NCBI RefSeq assembly: GCF_000243395.2
Contig: NZ_CM001484.1
Location: forward strand, 3,032,524-3,096,523
Direction: 5' to 3'
Length of the DNA stretch: 64,000 nt
Origin: Saccharomonospora glauca K62
GTDB taxonomy: Bacteria > Actinomycetota > Actinomycetes > Mycobacteriales > Pseudonocardiaceae
The notes below the pieces were generated by a model. The model was given only the letters and a program-made list of their open reading frames with translations. It searched no databases and was not told where the DNA came from. Shown one piece after another: positions 49,964 to 58,646 of the stretch; position 1 is the stretch's first letter, and each line of letters starts with the position of its first letter. A program made the translations under genes and the position numbers.

Positions 49964-50560
49964 TTGCCGCGCACACATCGTGTCCTGCCCTCGCTGGCTC
50001 TACTCCTCGTCCTCACCGCGGCATGCGGTGGCACAGGCGAGACCGACACCACCACCTCGACTGCCCCACCGAGCACAGCCCCCACCACGGCGATAGCCGA
50101 CAGCGATCACAATCGCAGCGACATCGAGTTCGCCCAGGACATGATCCCGCACCACGAACAGGCCGTCGTGGTCGCCGAACTCGCGCTGGAACGCGCGTCC
50201 AGCCCCGAGGTGAAAGACCTTGCGCAGCGCATCAAGGACGCTCAGAACCCCGAAAAGAACGCACTACTGGCACAACTGAAGTTGTGGGGCGAAACAGTCA
50301 CACCGGGCGGCGCGAGCGGCGAACACGACCACTCCCACCTCATGCCCGAGGAGACATTCCAGCAACTCCAGCAGAGCACGGGCCCGGCATTCGACACACT
50401 GTGGCTGCAAACCATGATCGAACATCACCAAGGCGCCGTCGACCTCGCGCAAGCGCAACTCCGCGACGGCAGCGACACGCTGACGTCGATGTACGCCCAA
50501 GACATCGTCGACCGGCAGAGCAAAGAGATCGAGGAGATGACGGCACTACTGGGCCAGTAG
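49964..50560 (+). CDS. DUF305 lipoprotein
   Basis: A 198-residue lipoprotein (T-A-A-C-G-G) with D-M-I-P-H-H-E-Q-A and T-M-I-E-H-H-Q-G-A. It starts with TTG at 49964, with AAGGA 7 bases upstream. The linker (G-E-H-D-H-S-H-L-M) is His-rich rather than Met-rich, so metal preference may differ from its neighbour. Third gene of the DUF6153-DUF305-DUF305 group. Confidence 0.88.
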   Translation: MPRTHRVLPSLALLLVLTAACGGTGETDTTTSTAPPSTAPTTAIADSDHNRSDIEFAQDMIPHHEQAVVVAELALERASSPEVKDLAQRIKDAQNPEKNALLAQLKLWGETVTPGGASGEHDHSHLMPEETFQQLQQSTGPAFDTLWLQTMIEHHQGAVDLAQAQLRDGSDTLTSMYAQDIVDRQSKEIEEMTALLGQ

Positions 50561-50649
50561 AACACCCGGAGAAAGAACCGCGTAGTCATACCAAGCTACT
50601 CATCGCGCAAACCGGTCGGGGTCGAGCGGTCTCAAATCAGGTGGCAGCC

Positions 50650-51415
50650 CGGCGTTACTGCCGCACTGCAATCTTCGGGTCTTCGATTCGCTGCCGTCCG
50701 ACACCGACGATGGCCTGGATGAGCAGGGAGGGGCGCGTACCCACGGAGTTGACGAAGATAGTGGTGACCGAGGCTGCCATGGCGACCATCGCCCAGACCG
50801 GGTACACCAGGCCGGTCGTGGCGAGCGGGACGCCGATGCCGTTGAACAGAAACGCCAGGGCAATGTTGCCGCGGGTGTGCCGATAGGCGCGGTCGCTGAT
50901 GTCGCGGGCATCCAGCACGGCACCGACCTGGTCGCGCGGCAGCACGATGTCGGCCGATTCGACGGCGATTCGGTGCCGCCAGCGCGATGCCCACGTCGGC
51001 CTGCATCAGCGCGAGGGCGTCATTGATGCCATCGCTCACCATGGCCACACAGGTGCCGTCGGCCTGCAATTCCCGCACGGTCTCGGCCTTACCTTCCGAG
51101 CGCACCAGCTCCCGGACCTCAGTGCTCCCGAACTGATCGGCGACCCGCCAGCCAGCACGCTCGCTGCCACCGATATCGCGGCGGCGGCCAAAGCCAACAC
51201 CTCGTCCTCATGACCGGCGACGGGGCACACGGCGCGGACGGTCGGCTTGCCCTCGGTCAGGTTGCCGGCCTTGTCCCACACGATCCGCCGCACCAGCCGG
51301 GAGGTCTGGAACGCCTCGCCGGTGCGCATGACAATCCCACGGTCGGCGGCCACCCCGTGCCGCGCACGATGGCCAGCGGCGCGGCGATGTCGACCGCGCA
51401 GGGATAGACCATGTC
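50650..51415 (-). pseudogene. heavy-metal P-type ATPase remnant, DKTGT lost
   Basis: Minus-strand fragments in several frames: V-W-D-K-A-G-N-L-T-E-G-K-P-T-V (phosphorylation motif D-K-T-G-T changed to D-K-A-G-N), then S-D-G-I-N-D-A-L-A-L, then a C-terminal pair of helices ending with G-T-R-P-S-L-L. Frameshifts separate them. Without the catalytic motif it cannot pump. Confidence 0.7.
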
Positions 51416-51464
51416 TCGGCATGATTGAGGCCCCAGTCGAAGGCATCCACCCCGAGTTCAGCGG

Positions 51465-51690
51465 TGTGTGTGCGATCCGGCTGCTGCTCTTGGCGGGGCC
51501 GATCCCAAACGGGACGGTCCGCACCAGCCAGGACGGCGGCGCGTTGTGAACCCCGGCCGACCAGGTCAACGGTCCCTCACAAGCTCTCGCAGCGGGGAGC
51601 TACCCCCAAGATCTACGTCACCACCGAGACCGGCATCCACCGGTCGGGCGATGGTAGGCGCACGTTCCCACTGCACTCCCGCTTCGCTGA
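51465..51690 (+). pseudogene. F510_1955-type lipoprotein remnant
   Basis: P-N-G-T-V-R-T-S-Q-D-G-G-A-L, a stop, then N-G-P-S-Q-A-L-A-A, and in another frame K-I-Y-V-T-T-E-T-G-I-H-R-S-G-D-G-R-R-T-F. These match the last 70 residues of the lipoprotein at 10035 (V-Y-V-A-T-A-E-A-I-H-R-S-S-D-N-G-K-T-F). It is a decayed paralogue. The rest of 51691-51881 is intergenic. Confidence 0.65.
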
Positions 51691-51881
51691 GCATCGCCTG
51701 TGTCATAGCGACGGAAACCCTGTCCCTCCTCCCACATACCCGGGACAATTCGCGCAGAAGAACCGTTCGAGTGCCGCCCGCACCGGGGTGCCACGATGCG
51801 TAACACACGGATCGTGAATACTTCCGCCACTGACGGGGAATACCCGTGCCTGGTATTGCATGTCGGCCGAGGGAGTAGCGC

Positions 51882-52229
51882 ATGACCGTCACCGGTGCGC
51901 TCGTCTTGCTGGCTGTGGCGTTGGTGGGTGTCGCCGGTCTCTACGGCATCGCTTTCGCCGCCCGTTTGGGCGGCACCAGAGCCAACGTCTACCCGTTCCT
52001 CTCCGGACACTCACCCGCCGAGCACGCCGTGTCGCGGTACCACGTCCGTTGGTACACCGTCTCGATGATCTATCTCGTCTTCGATATGGAGATGGTGTTT
52101 ATGTACCCGTGGACGCTGGTCGTCGCGGAGAAGGGCACGTCGGCGGTCGTGGAGATGTTCGTGTTCCTCGCGATCCTCTTCTCGGGTGTCGTATACGCGT
52201 GGCGTGAGGGGGCACTGCGATGGGCCTGA
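51882..52229 (+). CDS. nuoA: NuoA-like complex I membrane subunit
   Basis: A 115-residue protein with three helices and the NuoA signature Y-P-F-x-S-G, then R-W-Y-T-V-S-M-I-Y-L-V-F-D-M-E-M-V-F (Asp/Glu of TM2, quinone-channel side). It starts an eight-gene cluster with no nuoB, C, D, E, F, G or I of ordinary form. The next gene begins inside its last codons (overlap about 10 bases). Confidence 0.93.
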   Translation: MTVTGALVLLAVALVGVAGLYGIAFAARLGGTRANVYPFLSGHSPAEHAVSRYHVRWYTVSMIYLVFDMEMVFMYPWTLVVAEKGTSAVVEMFVFLAILFSGVVYAWREGALRWA

Positions 52230-53455
52230 CCGAGTGGTTGTTGCGCCACACTCCGCCCCATCCGTTGGTGACGGCCACACCGGGTGGCACCGCCGCCCGG
52301 CTCGCCGCCGAACGGGTGCTGCGCGAGCGCGGCTGGCGCGAGGCGGCGAGTCCCGCCGAGGCGAATCTCCTGGTCGTCGCGGGCCCACTCGACGACGACC
52401 TGCGGCCGTATGTGGAAGCGGTGTGGGCGCAGATCCCTCGGCCGCGCGCGCGGACGCAGATCGACTCCGCGACTGCCGCACCGTCTGCAGTGGACGCGGC
52501 GGTCGCCACCCTCCGGGACGCCGACCTCCAGCGCCACCAGGACGACGACGCACCACCCGAGGGCCATGACATCGGCCATGAGCAGCAGGGACACCAGAGG
52601 CACGAGAGCCACGACGCCAGCGCACACGGTAGCCACCACGGCAACGAGGGCGGCAACGACTCCGGGCACCAGCACGATGACGACAGCCAGAACAAAGGCG
52701 AAGACCACGTCGGCGGGCACCAGCACCACGACATGGGTCACGATATGGGTGGCATGGACATGCCCGGCAACGTCGCGATGGCCGACCGGGGCGAGGACCG
52801 GGACGGGCTCACCCTCGACCGGGTACATCTGCCGCTCGGCCCGGTGCTGCCGGACTGGCCCGCCGGGCTCATCGTGCACAGCACCCTGCAGGGTGACATC
52901 ATCCAGGACGCGACCGTCGAGACCGTGGGCTGTGGGGGTGCCCCGTACCCTCACCCGTTCTGGACCGGCGACGCCCACCGGGTGGCCGCTTGGCGCCTCG
53001 ACTCGTGCGCCCGCCTCCTATCGGTCGCGGGCTGGGCCGACGCCGCGGCCACCGCCCGCCGGTTTCGCGACGAGGTGCTGCCCGGCGGCCGGTCGACGCG
53101 GCCGGAGAACATAGCCCCGTTGCTCTCGGCATGGGCGCGGCGCGTCCGCCGCTCGCGTGTCCTGCGCTGGTCCCTGACGGGGGTCGGCGTCACGCCTGAC
53201 GTGCCCTCGACCCCACCGGGATTGCGCGGCGACACGCTCACCCGGCTGTATCGGTGGCTCGGCGACGCTGAGCGAGCACTCACCGGCACCGTTACGCCGT
53301 CCGATGAGGACGACCGTGCGCGTGAGGCCAGATGGACGCTCGACGCGCTGCCTGACCTCCTCACGGGGACAGAGTTCGCCCTGGCCCGGCTGCTGGTGGC
53401 CAGTCTCGACCCCGACCTCGACACCGTGACCACCCCCAAGGTCGCTCATGGTTGA
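52220..53455 (+). CDS. NuoB/D-like His-Met-rich protein of complex I-like cluster
   Basis: A 411-residue protein in place of nuoB-D. Residues 1-85 resemble NuoB without its cysteines (N-L-L-V-V-A-G-P-L-D-D, then Y-V-E-A-V-W-A-Q-I-P-R-P). Residues 105-180 are a linker with about 20 His and several Met (H-D-M-G-H-D-M-G-G-M-D-M). From 183 on comes a domain with G-L-T-L-D-R-V-H-L-P-L-G-P-V-L-P-x-W-P. Only two cysteines, so no N2-type 4Fe-4S cluster can form. The resemblance to NuoB is my reading, not a proven homology. It overlaps nuoA and nuoH. Confidence 0.72.
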   Translation: MGLTEWLLRHTPPHPLVTATPGGTAARLAAERVLRERGWREAASPAEANLLVVAGPLDDDLRPYVEAVWAQIPRPRARTQIDSATAAPSAVDAAVATLRDADLQRHQDDDAPPEGHDIGHEQQGHQRHESHDASAHGSHHGNEGGNDSGHQHDDDSQNKGEDHVGGHQHHDMGHDMGGMDMPGNVAMADRGEDRDGLTLDRVHLPLGPVLPDWPAGLIVHSTLQGDIIQDATVETVGCGGAPYPHPFWTGDAHRVAAWRLDSCARLLSVAGWADAAATARRFRDEVLPGGRSTRPENIAPLLSAWARRVRRSRVLRWSLTGVGVTPDVPSTPPGLRGDTLTRLYRWLGDAERALTGTVTPSDEDDRAREARWTLDALPDLLTGTEFALARLLVASLDPDLDTVTTPKVAHG

Positions 53456-54392
53456 GGCGATCGGGTGGCCCGGCGCGTTCCTCCTGCCCGTAGTGCTGGG
53501 TGTGCTGGCGCTGGCGGCCGCCGCATTCGACGCGCACCTTGCCGCCCGCGCGGCCGGGACCTCGGACACGACCGGGTTCAGCACGGCCGTCACCTCGCCA
53601 CTGCGGGAGACAGCGGGCCTGCTCGTGCAGCAACGACGACGCACCCTGGCAGCTGACACACTGCTGTGGCGGGGCGCGGGCGTCACGCTGTTCGCGGCGG
53701 CCCTGCTCGCGTCTCTCGTCACGCCCCTGGGGCATTGGGCTGTCGGGGACAGCGCCGTCGGCATCGTGTGGTTCAACGCGATGGAAGTCGTCGCCTGGGC
53801 GGCGGTGTGGCTGGCGGGCTGGGGCGGCAACTCCGCGTACGGGCTCGTCGGCGGGTACCGGTTCCTGGCGCAGGGACTGGCCTACGAACTGCCGCACATG
53901 TTCGTGCTCACCACCGCAGCGATCGGCGCCGGTTCGCTCCGGGTGAGCGACATCGTGACGGCACAGCAGAACCTGTGGTTCGCCGTCTGGATGCCGGTCG
54001 CGTTCGCCGTGTTCCTCATCTCAGTGCTCATGATGGCGTTCTTCCCGCCGTTCGATGCGCCACTCGGCCGTGACATCGCCGGAGGGGCGGCCGCCGAGAT
54101 GTCCGGCGCGGACCGGCTGGTGTTCGGCGCCGGTCGCTGGCTGCTGCTCGTGTCCGGCGCGGCGATGTCCGTGCCGCTGTTCCTCGGGGGCGGCCTCGGC
54201 CCGGTACTCCCCGGCTGGCTGTGGTCACTCGTGAAGACCGTGGCGGTACTCGCGGTCCTGGTGTGGGTGAGCCGTCGGCTGCCCACCATCCGCATGGAGC
54301 GGTTCGAGGAACTGTCGTGGATCGTCCTGATACCGCTCACTCTGCTGCAGGCTCTGGTCGTGGCCGTGGTCGTCCTGGCCCGCACATCGTGA
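53448..54392 (+). CDS. nuoH: NuoH-like complex I membrane subunit
   Basis: A 314-residue protein with eight or nine helices and NuoH features: Y-G-L-V-G-G-Y-R-x(4)-G-L-A-Y-E-L-P and F-F-P-P-F-D-A-P. The usual acidic region after P-F-D-x-P (E-x-E-x-E-L-V-x-G-Y) is changed to L-G-R-D-I-A-G-G, so residues that line the quinone chamber are altered. That agrees with the loss of NuoB and NuoD cofactors. It overlaps the upstream gene by 8 bases. Confidence 0.88.
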   Translation: MVEAIGWPGAFLLPVVLGVLALAAAAFDAHLAARAAGTSDTTGFSTAVTSPLRETAGLLVQQRRRTLAADTLLWRGAGVTLFAAALLASLVTPLGHWAVGDSAVGIVWFNAMEVVAWAAVWLAGWGGNSAYGLVGGYRFLAQGLAYELPHMFVLTTAAIGAGSLRVSDIVTAQQNLWFAVWMPVAFAVFLISVLMMAFFPPFDAPLGRDIAGGAAAEMSGADRLVFGAGRWLLLVSGAAMSVPLFLGGGLGPVLPGWLWSLVKTVAVLAVLVWVSRRLPTIRMERFEELSWIVLIPLTLLQALVVAVVVLARTS

Positions 54393-54409
54393 CATGAGGA
54401 GGTGGACCG

Positions 54410-54973
54410 ATGTGGACACAGATCGCGTTCTGGCTGTGCGCGGCCGGTGCCGTCATCACCGGAATCCTGGTGTTCCGGGTGGATTCCATGGCCAGGGCCA
54501 CGTTCTCGCTGCTCGCGTCGTTCGTGTTCGCGGGGCTGGCGTTGCTGCTGATCCACCTGACCTATCTGGGTGTGCTCGTCATCCTCATGATGATCATGGA
54601 AATGCTCATCATGGTGGTCTTCATGGTGATGTACATGATGAACCCGGCCGGATTGATGCCCATGAGCATGGTGCACAACCCGAAGGGCTCACTGGGGATC
54701 GCCGTCGGGACGTTCGCCTTGCTCGTAGCGGGCATCTACCTCATCGACTGGCCCACGTCGCAGGCCTCACCACCGCCCGACACCACGAGGCAGCTGGGTG
54801 AGGCGCTCATGGGCTCAAAGATGCTCGTGATGATGGTGCTCGGGCTGGCCTTGTTCGCCGCGATAGTTGTCACCGTCGTGCTCTCGACCCACCGGGGCCG
54901 CTACGACCGCTTCGGCGACCGACTGGACCGCACGCGACCGCGTGACCCCGTGCGCGGAGGTGTCGGCCGATGA
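54410..54973 (+). CDS. nuoJ: NuoJ-like complex I membrane subunit
   Basis: A 187-residue protein with five helices. Its third helix is strikingly Met-rich (L-M-M-I-M-E-M-L-I-M-V-V-F-M-V-M-Y-M-M), more than in ordinary NuoJ, which could reflect a membrane adaptation or metal interaction. It overlaps nuoK by 4 bases (ATGA). Confidence 0.88.
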   Translation: MWTQIAFWLCAAGAVITGILVFRVDSMARATFSLLASFVFAGLALLLIHLTYLGVLVILMMIMEMLIMVVFMVMYMMNPAGLMPMSMVHNPKGSLGIAVGTFALLVAGIYLIDWPTSQASPPPDTTRQLGEALMGSKMLVMMVLGLALFAAIVVTVVLSTHRGRYDRFGDRLDRTRPRDPVRGGVGR

Positions 54974-55275
54974 CGCTGCAGGACTACCTGCTGCTGGCAG
55001 CGGCGCTGTTCAGCGTCGGGGTGTACGGCGCGCTGTCCCAGCAGTCCATCGTCATGGTGATGATGGGCCTGGAACTGATGATCAACGGCGTGCTCGTCGG
55101 CGGTGCCGGGTTCTGGTACTTCACCTCGCCGGTCCGCCCGGACGGCCAGGTGCTCGTGGCGGTCGCGGTGACCGCGATGGCCATCGAGATGGCAGCCGGG
55201 TTCGCCGTGGCCACGGCGCTGCTGCGGGCCCGTGACGTGGACATGACCGACATGGCCGCCGACCTGAAGGACTGA
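54970..55275 (+). CDS. nuoK: NuoK-like complex I membrane subunit
   Basis: A 101-residue three-helix protein with both essential glutamates: M-G-L-E-L-M-I-N (TM2) and M-A-I-E-M-A-A-G-F-A (TM3). The proton path through K is therefore intact. Homologous to MrpC. Confidence 0.93.
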   Translation: MTLQDYLLLAAALFSVGVYGALSQQSIVMVMMGLELMINGVLVGGAGFWYFTSPVRPDGQVLVAVAVTAMAIEMAAGFAVATALLRARDVDMTDMAADLKD

Positions 55276-55280
55276 CGGGC

Positions 55281-57128
55281 ATGCTGTGGTCACTCTTCGG
55301 GCTGCCCCTCGTCGTCGGCGTCGCGCTGCTGTTGGCCGGCCATCGGGCCGACCATCATGCTGCGGTGGTGTCGATCACGACGTCCGTGGTGACGCTGGGA
55401 ATGTCGATCGCGGCCGCGATCATCCGCCCGGCGATGTCGGTTCCCTACCTGCGCGGCATCACGTTCGGGCTGCGGGTGGACGGGCTCTCGGCGGTCCTCG
55501 TGGTGACCGTCGCGGTGGTGACGCTCGCCGTGCTCGTGTTCGCGGCGGGCGAGTTCGGCGCGGGCGAGGCGCAGGCGCGCTACCACGGGCTGATGCTCGT
55601 GTTCGCGAGCGCGATGCTGCTGACCGTCACGGCCACCACGCTCGTCACGCTGCTCATGGCGTGGGAGGTCATGAGCGCGATGTCGTACGCGCTCATCGGG
55701 TTCCACTGGCGCCAGCGCCGGCGCGCCGCATCGGGCACCGTGGCGTTCCTCGTCACCCGGGCGGCCGATCTCGGCCTCTACGTGGCGGCGGGCGCCGCGC
55801 TCGCGGGTGGGGCGAGCGGTCTCACGCTAGACGCGCTCGCAGGACTGCCGGACGGCTGGCGGGACGTCGTGGCCGGGGGCGTGATCCTTGCCGCGGCGGG
55901 GAAGTCGGCACAACTGCCGTTCAGTTTCTGGCTGGCCCGCGCAATGGACGGTCCAAGCTCTACCTCGGCGCTGCTGCATTCGGCCACGATGGTGGCGGCC
56001 GGGTCGTACCTGCTGCTGCGGCTGGAGCCGCTGCTCGCGGCCACCCCCTGGGCGCCCCCGCTCGTCGCGTGGCTGGGCGCGATCACGGCGCTGGCCCTGG
56101 GTGCCGTCGCGGTGGTGCAGACCGACCTCAAGCAGTTGCTCGCCGCGTCGACGTGCTCGCAGGTGGGTTTCATGGTGCTGGCAGCCGGAGCGGGTGGCGT
56201 GGCGGCCGGCAGCGCGCAACTCGTGGCACATGCGCTCACCAAGAGCTTGCTGTTCCTGACGGCCGGGGCGTGGCTGATGGCACTCGGCACCAAGCACCTG
56301 CCGGATCTGACGGGCGTGGCACGGCGCTACCCGGTGGTAGGAACCACGTTCACCGTGGGCGCGGTGACGCTCGCCGGGCTGCCCCCATTGTCGTTGTGGG
56401 CGACGAAGGACCAGGTGCTCACGGCCACAGTGCCGTCCGCACCGGCGCTGTATCTCGTCGGTCTCGCCGCTGCCGCGCTGAGTGCCGCCTACGCGATGCG
56501 GGCGGTGACGTTGGTGTGGTCGCCGCCCACGGCGGAACCGCGGTTCGACACCGAGCACCCAGGCACGCGCCGCGTCAGCCGGGCGCAGAGCGTGGTGCTG
56601 CCGCCGCTGGCGTCCGGGGCCGCGCTGCTCGGCGTGCTCGCGGTGCCCGGCGTGTGGTCGGCGTTCGCCAGGCTGGTGTCCCACGGCCGGGAAGCCACCC
56701 CGGAATGGTGGGAGGCCGCCGTCTCCGCCGCCGTGGCGCTGGCCGCCGCCGCTGCCGCCGTCGCCGTGGTCCGCCTCCGTGGTGACGTGCCGGAGCAGGG
56801 CGGGCTGCTGCGCTGGCTGGGTCTGGAAGCATTCGCGCGCGAACGGATCGCCCGTCCCGCCGTGACAACGGGGCAGGTACTCGCCCGGTTCGACGACCAG
56901 GTGGTGGCCGGTGCCGTGCGCGGGACGGCCACGCTCGGGTTGCGGCTGGCTCGCATGACGACGCTGCGCTGGGAACCGGTGGTGGGTGGCGCCGTGCGCG
57001 GAGTCGCCGGTGGTGTTCGGCGGCTCGGCCACCTCGCGCGCCGTCCGCAGACAGGGCAGCTCCACCAGTACTACGCCGAGATCGCCGTCCTGCTCACGGC
57101 GCTGGTCGTGTTGCTGATCGTGTTGTGA
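55281..57128 (+). CDS. nuoL: NuoL-like antiporter subunit
   Basis: A 615-residue protein with about 16 helices. The TM5 acid is present (A-W-E-V-M-S-A-M-S-Y), as are the TM7 and TM8 Lys/His (K-S-A-Q-L-P-F, L-L-H-S-A-T-M-V). The long C-terminal amphipathic helix is followed by a final membrane helix. The pump channel looks working. GTGA overlap with nuoM. Confidence 0.93.
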   Translation: MLWSLFGLPLVVGVALLLAGHRADHHAAVVSITTSVVTLGMSIAAAIIRPAMSVPYLRGITFGLRVDGLSAVLVVTVAVVTLAVLVFAAGEFGAGEAQARYHGLMLVFASAMLLTVTATTLVTLLMAWEVMSAMSYALIGFHWRQRRRAASGTVAFLVTRAADLGLYVAAGAALAGGASGLTLDALAGLPDGWRDVVAGGVILAAAGKSAQLPFSFWLARAMDGPSSTSALLHSATMVAAGSYLLLRLEPLLAATPWAPPLVAWLGAITALALGAVAVVQTDLKQLLAASTCSQVGFMVLAAGAGGVAAGSAQLVAHALTKSLLFLTAGAWLMALGTKHLPDLTGVARRYPVVGTTFTVGAVTLAGLPPLSLWATKDQVLTATVPSAPALYLVGLAAAALSAAYAMRAVTLVWSPPTAEPRFDTEHPGTRRVSRAQSVVLPPLASGAALLGVLAVPGVWSAFARLVSHGREATPEWWEAAVSAAVALAAAAAAVAVVRLRGDVPEQGGLLRWLGLEAFARERIARPAVTTGQVLARFDDQVVAGAVRGTATLGLRLARMTTLRWEPVVGGAVRGVAGGVRRLGHLARRPQTGQLHQYYAEIAVLLTALVVLLIVL

Positions 57129-58645
57129 CCAGGGTCGAAGGTGAGGTGAACGTGCTCAGCGTCGTGGTGTTCCTGCCGCTCGCGGTCGCGGTCGGGCTCG
57201 TGGCCATGCCACGGGTGAGTGACAGGGTGGTGCGCTCGATCTGGATCGCGGCCACCGCGGCAGATCTCGCGTTGGTGGTGGCGCTGTGGATCGGGTTCGC
57301 GCCGGGGCCGTCCGGATTCGCCTACGAGGTGAACCAGCGCTGGATTCCGACCGTGAGCGCGGGATACCACATCGGCCTCGACGGGCTGAGTCTGCCGCTG
57401 GTGGCGCTCACGGCGGTACTGTTTCTCGCCTGCGCGCTGTACTCGCTGCGCCAAACCCACCGGATGCGGGCATTCGCGGCGCTGTTCTTGTTCTTGCAGA
57501 CGGTGTGCCTAGGGGTGTTCGTCTCCCTGGATCTCATCCTGTTCTTCGTCTTCTTCGACCTGTCCATCGTGGGCATGTACTTCGTGATCGCGCTCTGGGG
57601 ACACCGCGGCGCGGCGCGCGCAGCACTGATGTTCTTCCTCTACACGTTCCTCGGCTCGCTGGCGCTGCTGCTCGGCTTCATCGGCCTGTACGTGGCCTCC
57701 GACCCCCACACCTTCGACATCGTGGCCCTGACCGCGCAAAACCCGCTCGCGGGCGGAGGAATCTTCAGCGTGCTGGTGCTGCTGGCGATCCTGGTGGGCC
57801 TGGCCGTGAAGACACCGACGGTGCCGTTCCACACCTGGCTGCCTCCCGCGCACACCGAGGCACCCGCTGCGGGCTCGGCCATCCTCGCCGGGGTGCTGCT
57901 GAAGCTCGGCACCTACGGGTTCGTGCGGATCGCAATGCCGATCCTGCCGGGCACCTGGCGTGACTACTCACCGGCCATCGTCGCCATCGGTGTAGCTGGC
58001 GTGCTGTACGGGGCATTCGTCGCGTTGGGGCAGAACGACCTCAAACGGATGGTCGCCTACACGTCGGTGAACCACATGGGCTACATCCTGCTGGCTTTTG
58101 GGGCGGCCGGGCTGGTCGCGACGTCGGACGCGCAGGCCCACGACCTCGCGGTGACCGGTGCCGTCACACAGATGGTGAGCCACGGGCTCATCACCGGAGC
58201 GCTGTTCCTGCTCACCGGGGTGCTTTACGAACGCGGCCGCACCTACGACATGGACGCCTACGGGGGCCTCGCGGCGCGCACGCCCTGGTTCGCCCGGGTC
58301 ACCGCCGTCGCCGCGTTCGCATCACTCGGACTGCCCGGATTCTCCGGGTTCATCGCGGAGTTCCAGATCTTCACGGGCGCGCTAGGCCCCGTCCCGGTCG
58401 CCACGGCACTGGCCGTCGTCGGCATCCTTGTCACCGCGGCCCTGTTCCTGCGCGCCCTGCAGCGGGTCTTCCTCGGACCGGCGCGTGCAACCGGTAAAGG
58501 TGACATGGCCGACCTCGCGGGCGCCGAGGCGGCCGCCATCGTGCCGCTGCTGGCACTGGCCGTCCTCATCGGAGTATTTCCCCGGTTCCTGCTGGACGTG
58601 ATCGAGCCCGCCGCCCGGGTCGTCGGAACGCTGGTGAGCCGCTGA
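57125..58645 (+). CDS. nuoM: NuoM-like antiporter subunit
   Basis: A 506-residue protein with 14 helices. The usual TM5 Glu is Asp here (F-F-D-L-S-I-V-G-M-Y-F), while the TM7 Lys (K-T-P-T-V-P-F-H-T-W-L-P-x-A-H) and TM12 Lys are kept. The start is GTG at 57125 (GTGA overlap) or GTG at about 57152 after GAGGTGAAC. Proton pumping remains plausible. Confidence 0.92.
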   Translation: MTRVEGEVNVLSVVVFLPLAVAVGLVAMPRVSDRVVRSIWIAATAADLALVVALWIGFAPGPSGFAYEVNQRWIPTVSAGYHIGLDGLSLPLVALTAVLFLACALYSLRQTHRMRAFAALFLFLQTVCLGVFVSLDLILFFVFFDLSIVGMYFVIALWGHRGAARAALMFFLYTFLGSLALLLGFIGLYVASDPHTFDIVALTAQNPLAGGGIFSVLVLLAILVGLAVKTPTVPFHTWLPPAHTEAPAAGSAILAGVLLKLGTYGFVRIAMPILPGTWRDYSPAIVAIGVAGVLYGAFVALGQNDLKRMVAYTSVNHMGYILLAFGAAGLVATSDAQAHDLAVTGAVTQMVSHGLITGALFLLTGVLYERGRTYDMDAYGGLAARTPWFARVTAVAAFASLGLPGFSGFIAEFQIFTGALGPVPVATALAVVGILVTAALFLRALQRVFLGPARATGKGDMADLAGAEAAAIVPLLALAVLIGVFPRFLLDVIEPAARVVGTLVSR

Positions 58646-58646
58646 C

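Noticed and set aside
52070-52978. Long minus-strand frames opposite the NuoB/D-like gene
   Set aside because: Shadow of a GC-rich gene in an overlapping operon; no ribosome site or recognisable domain.
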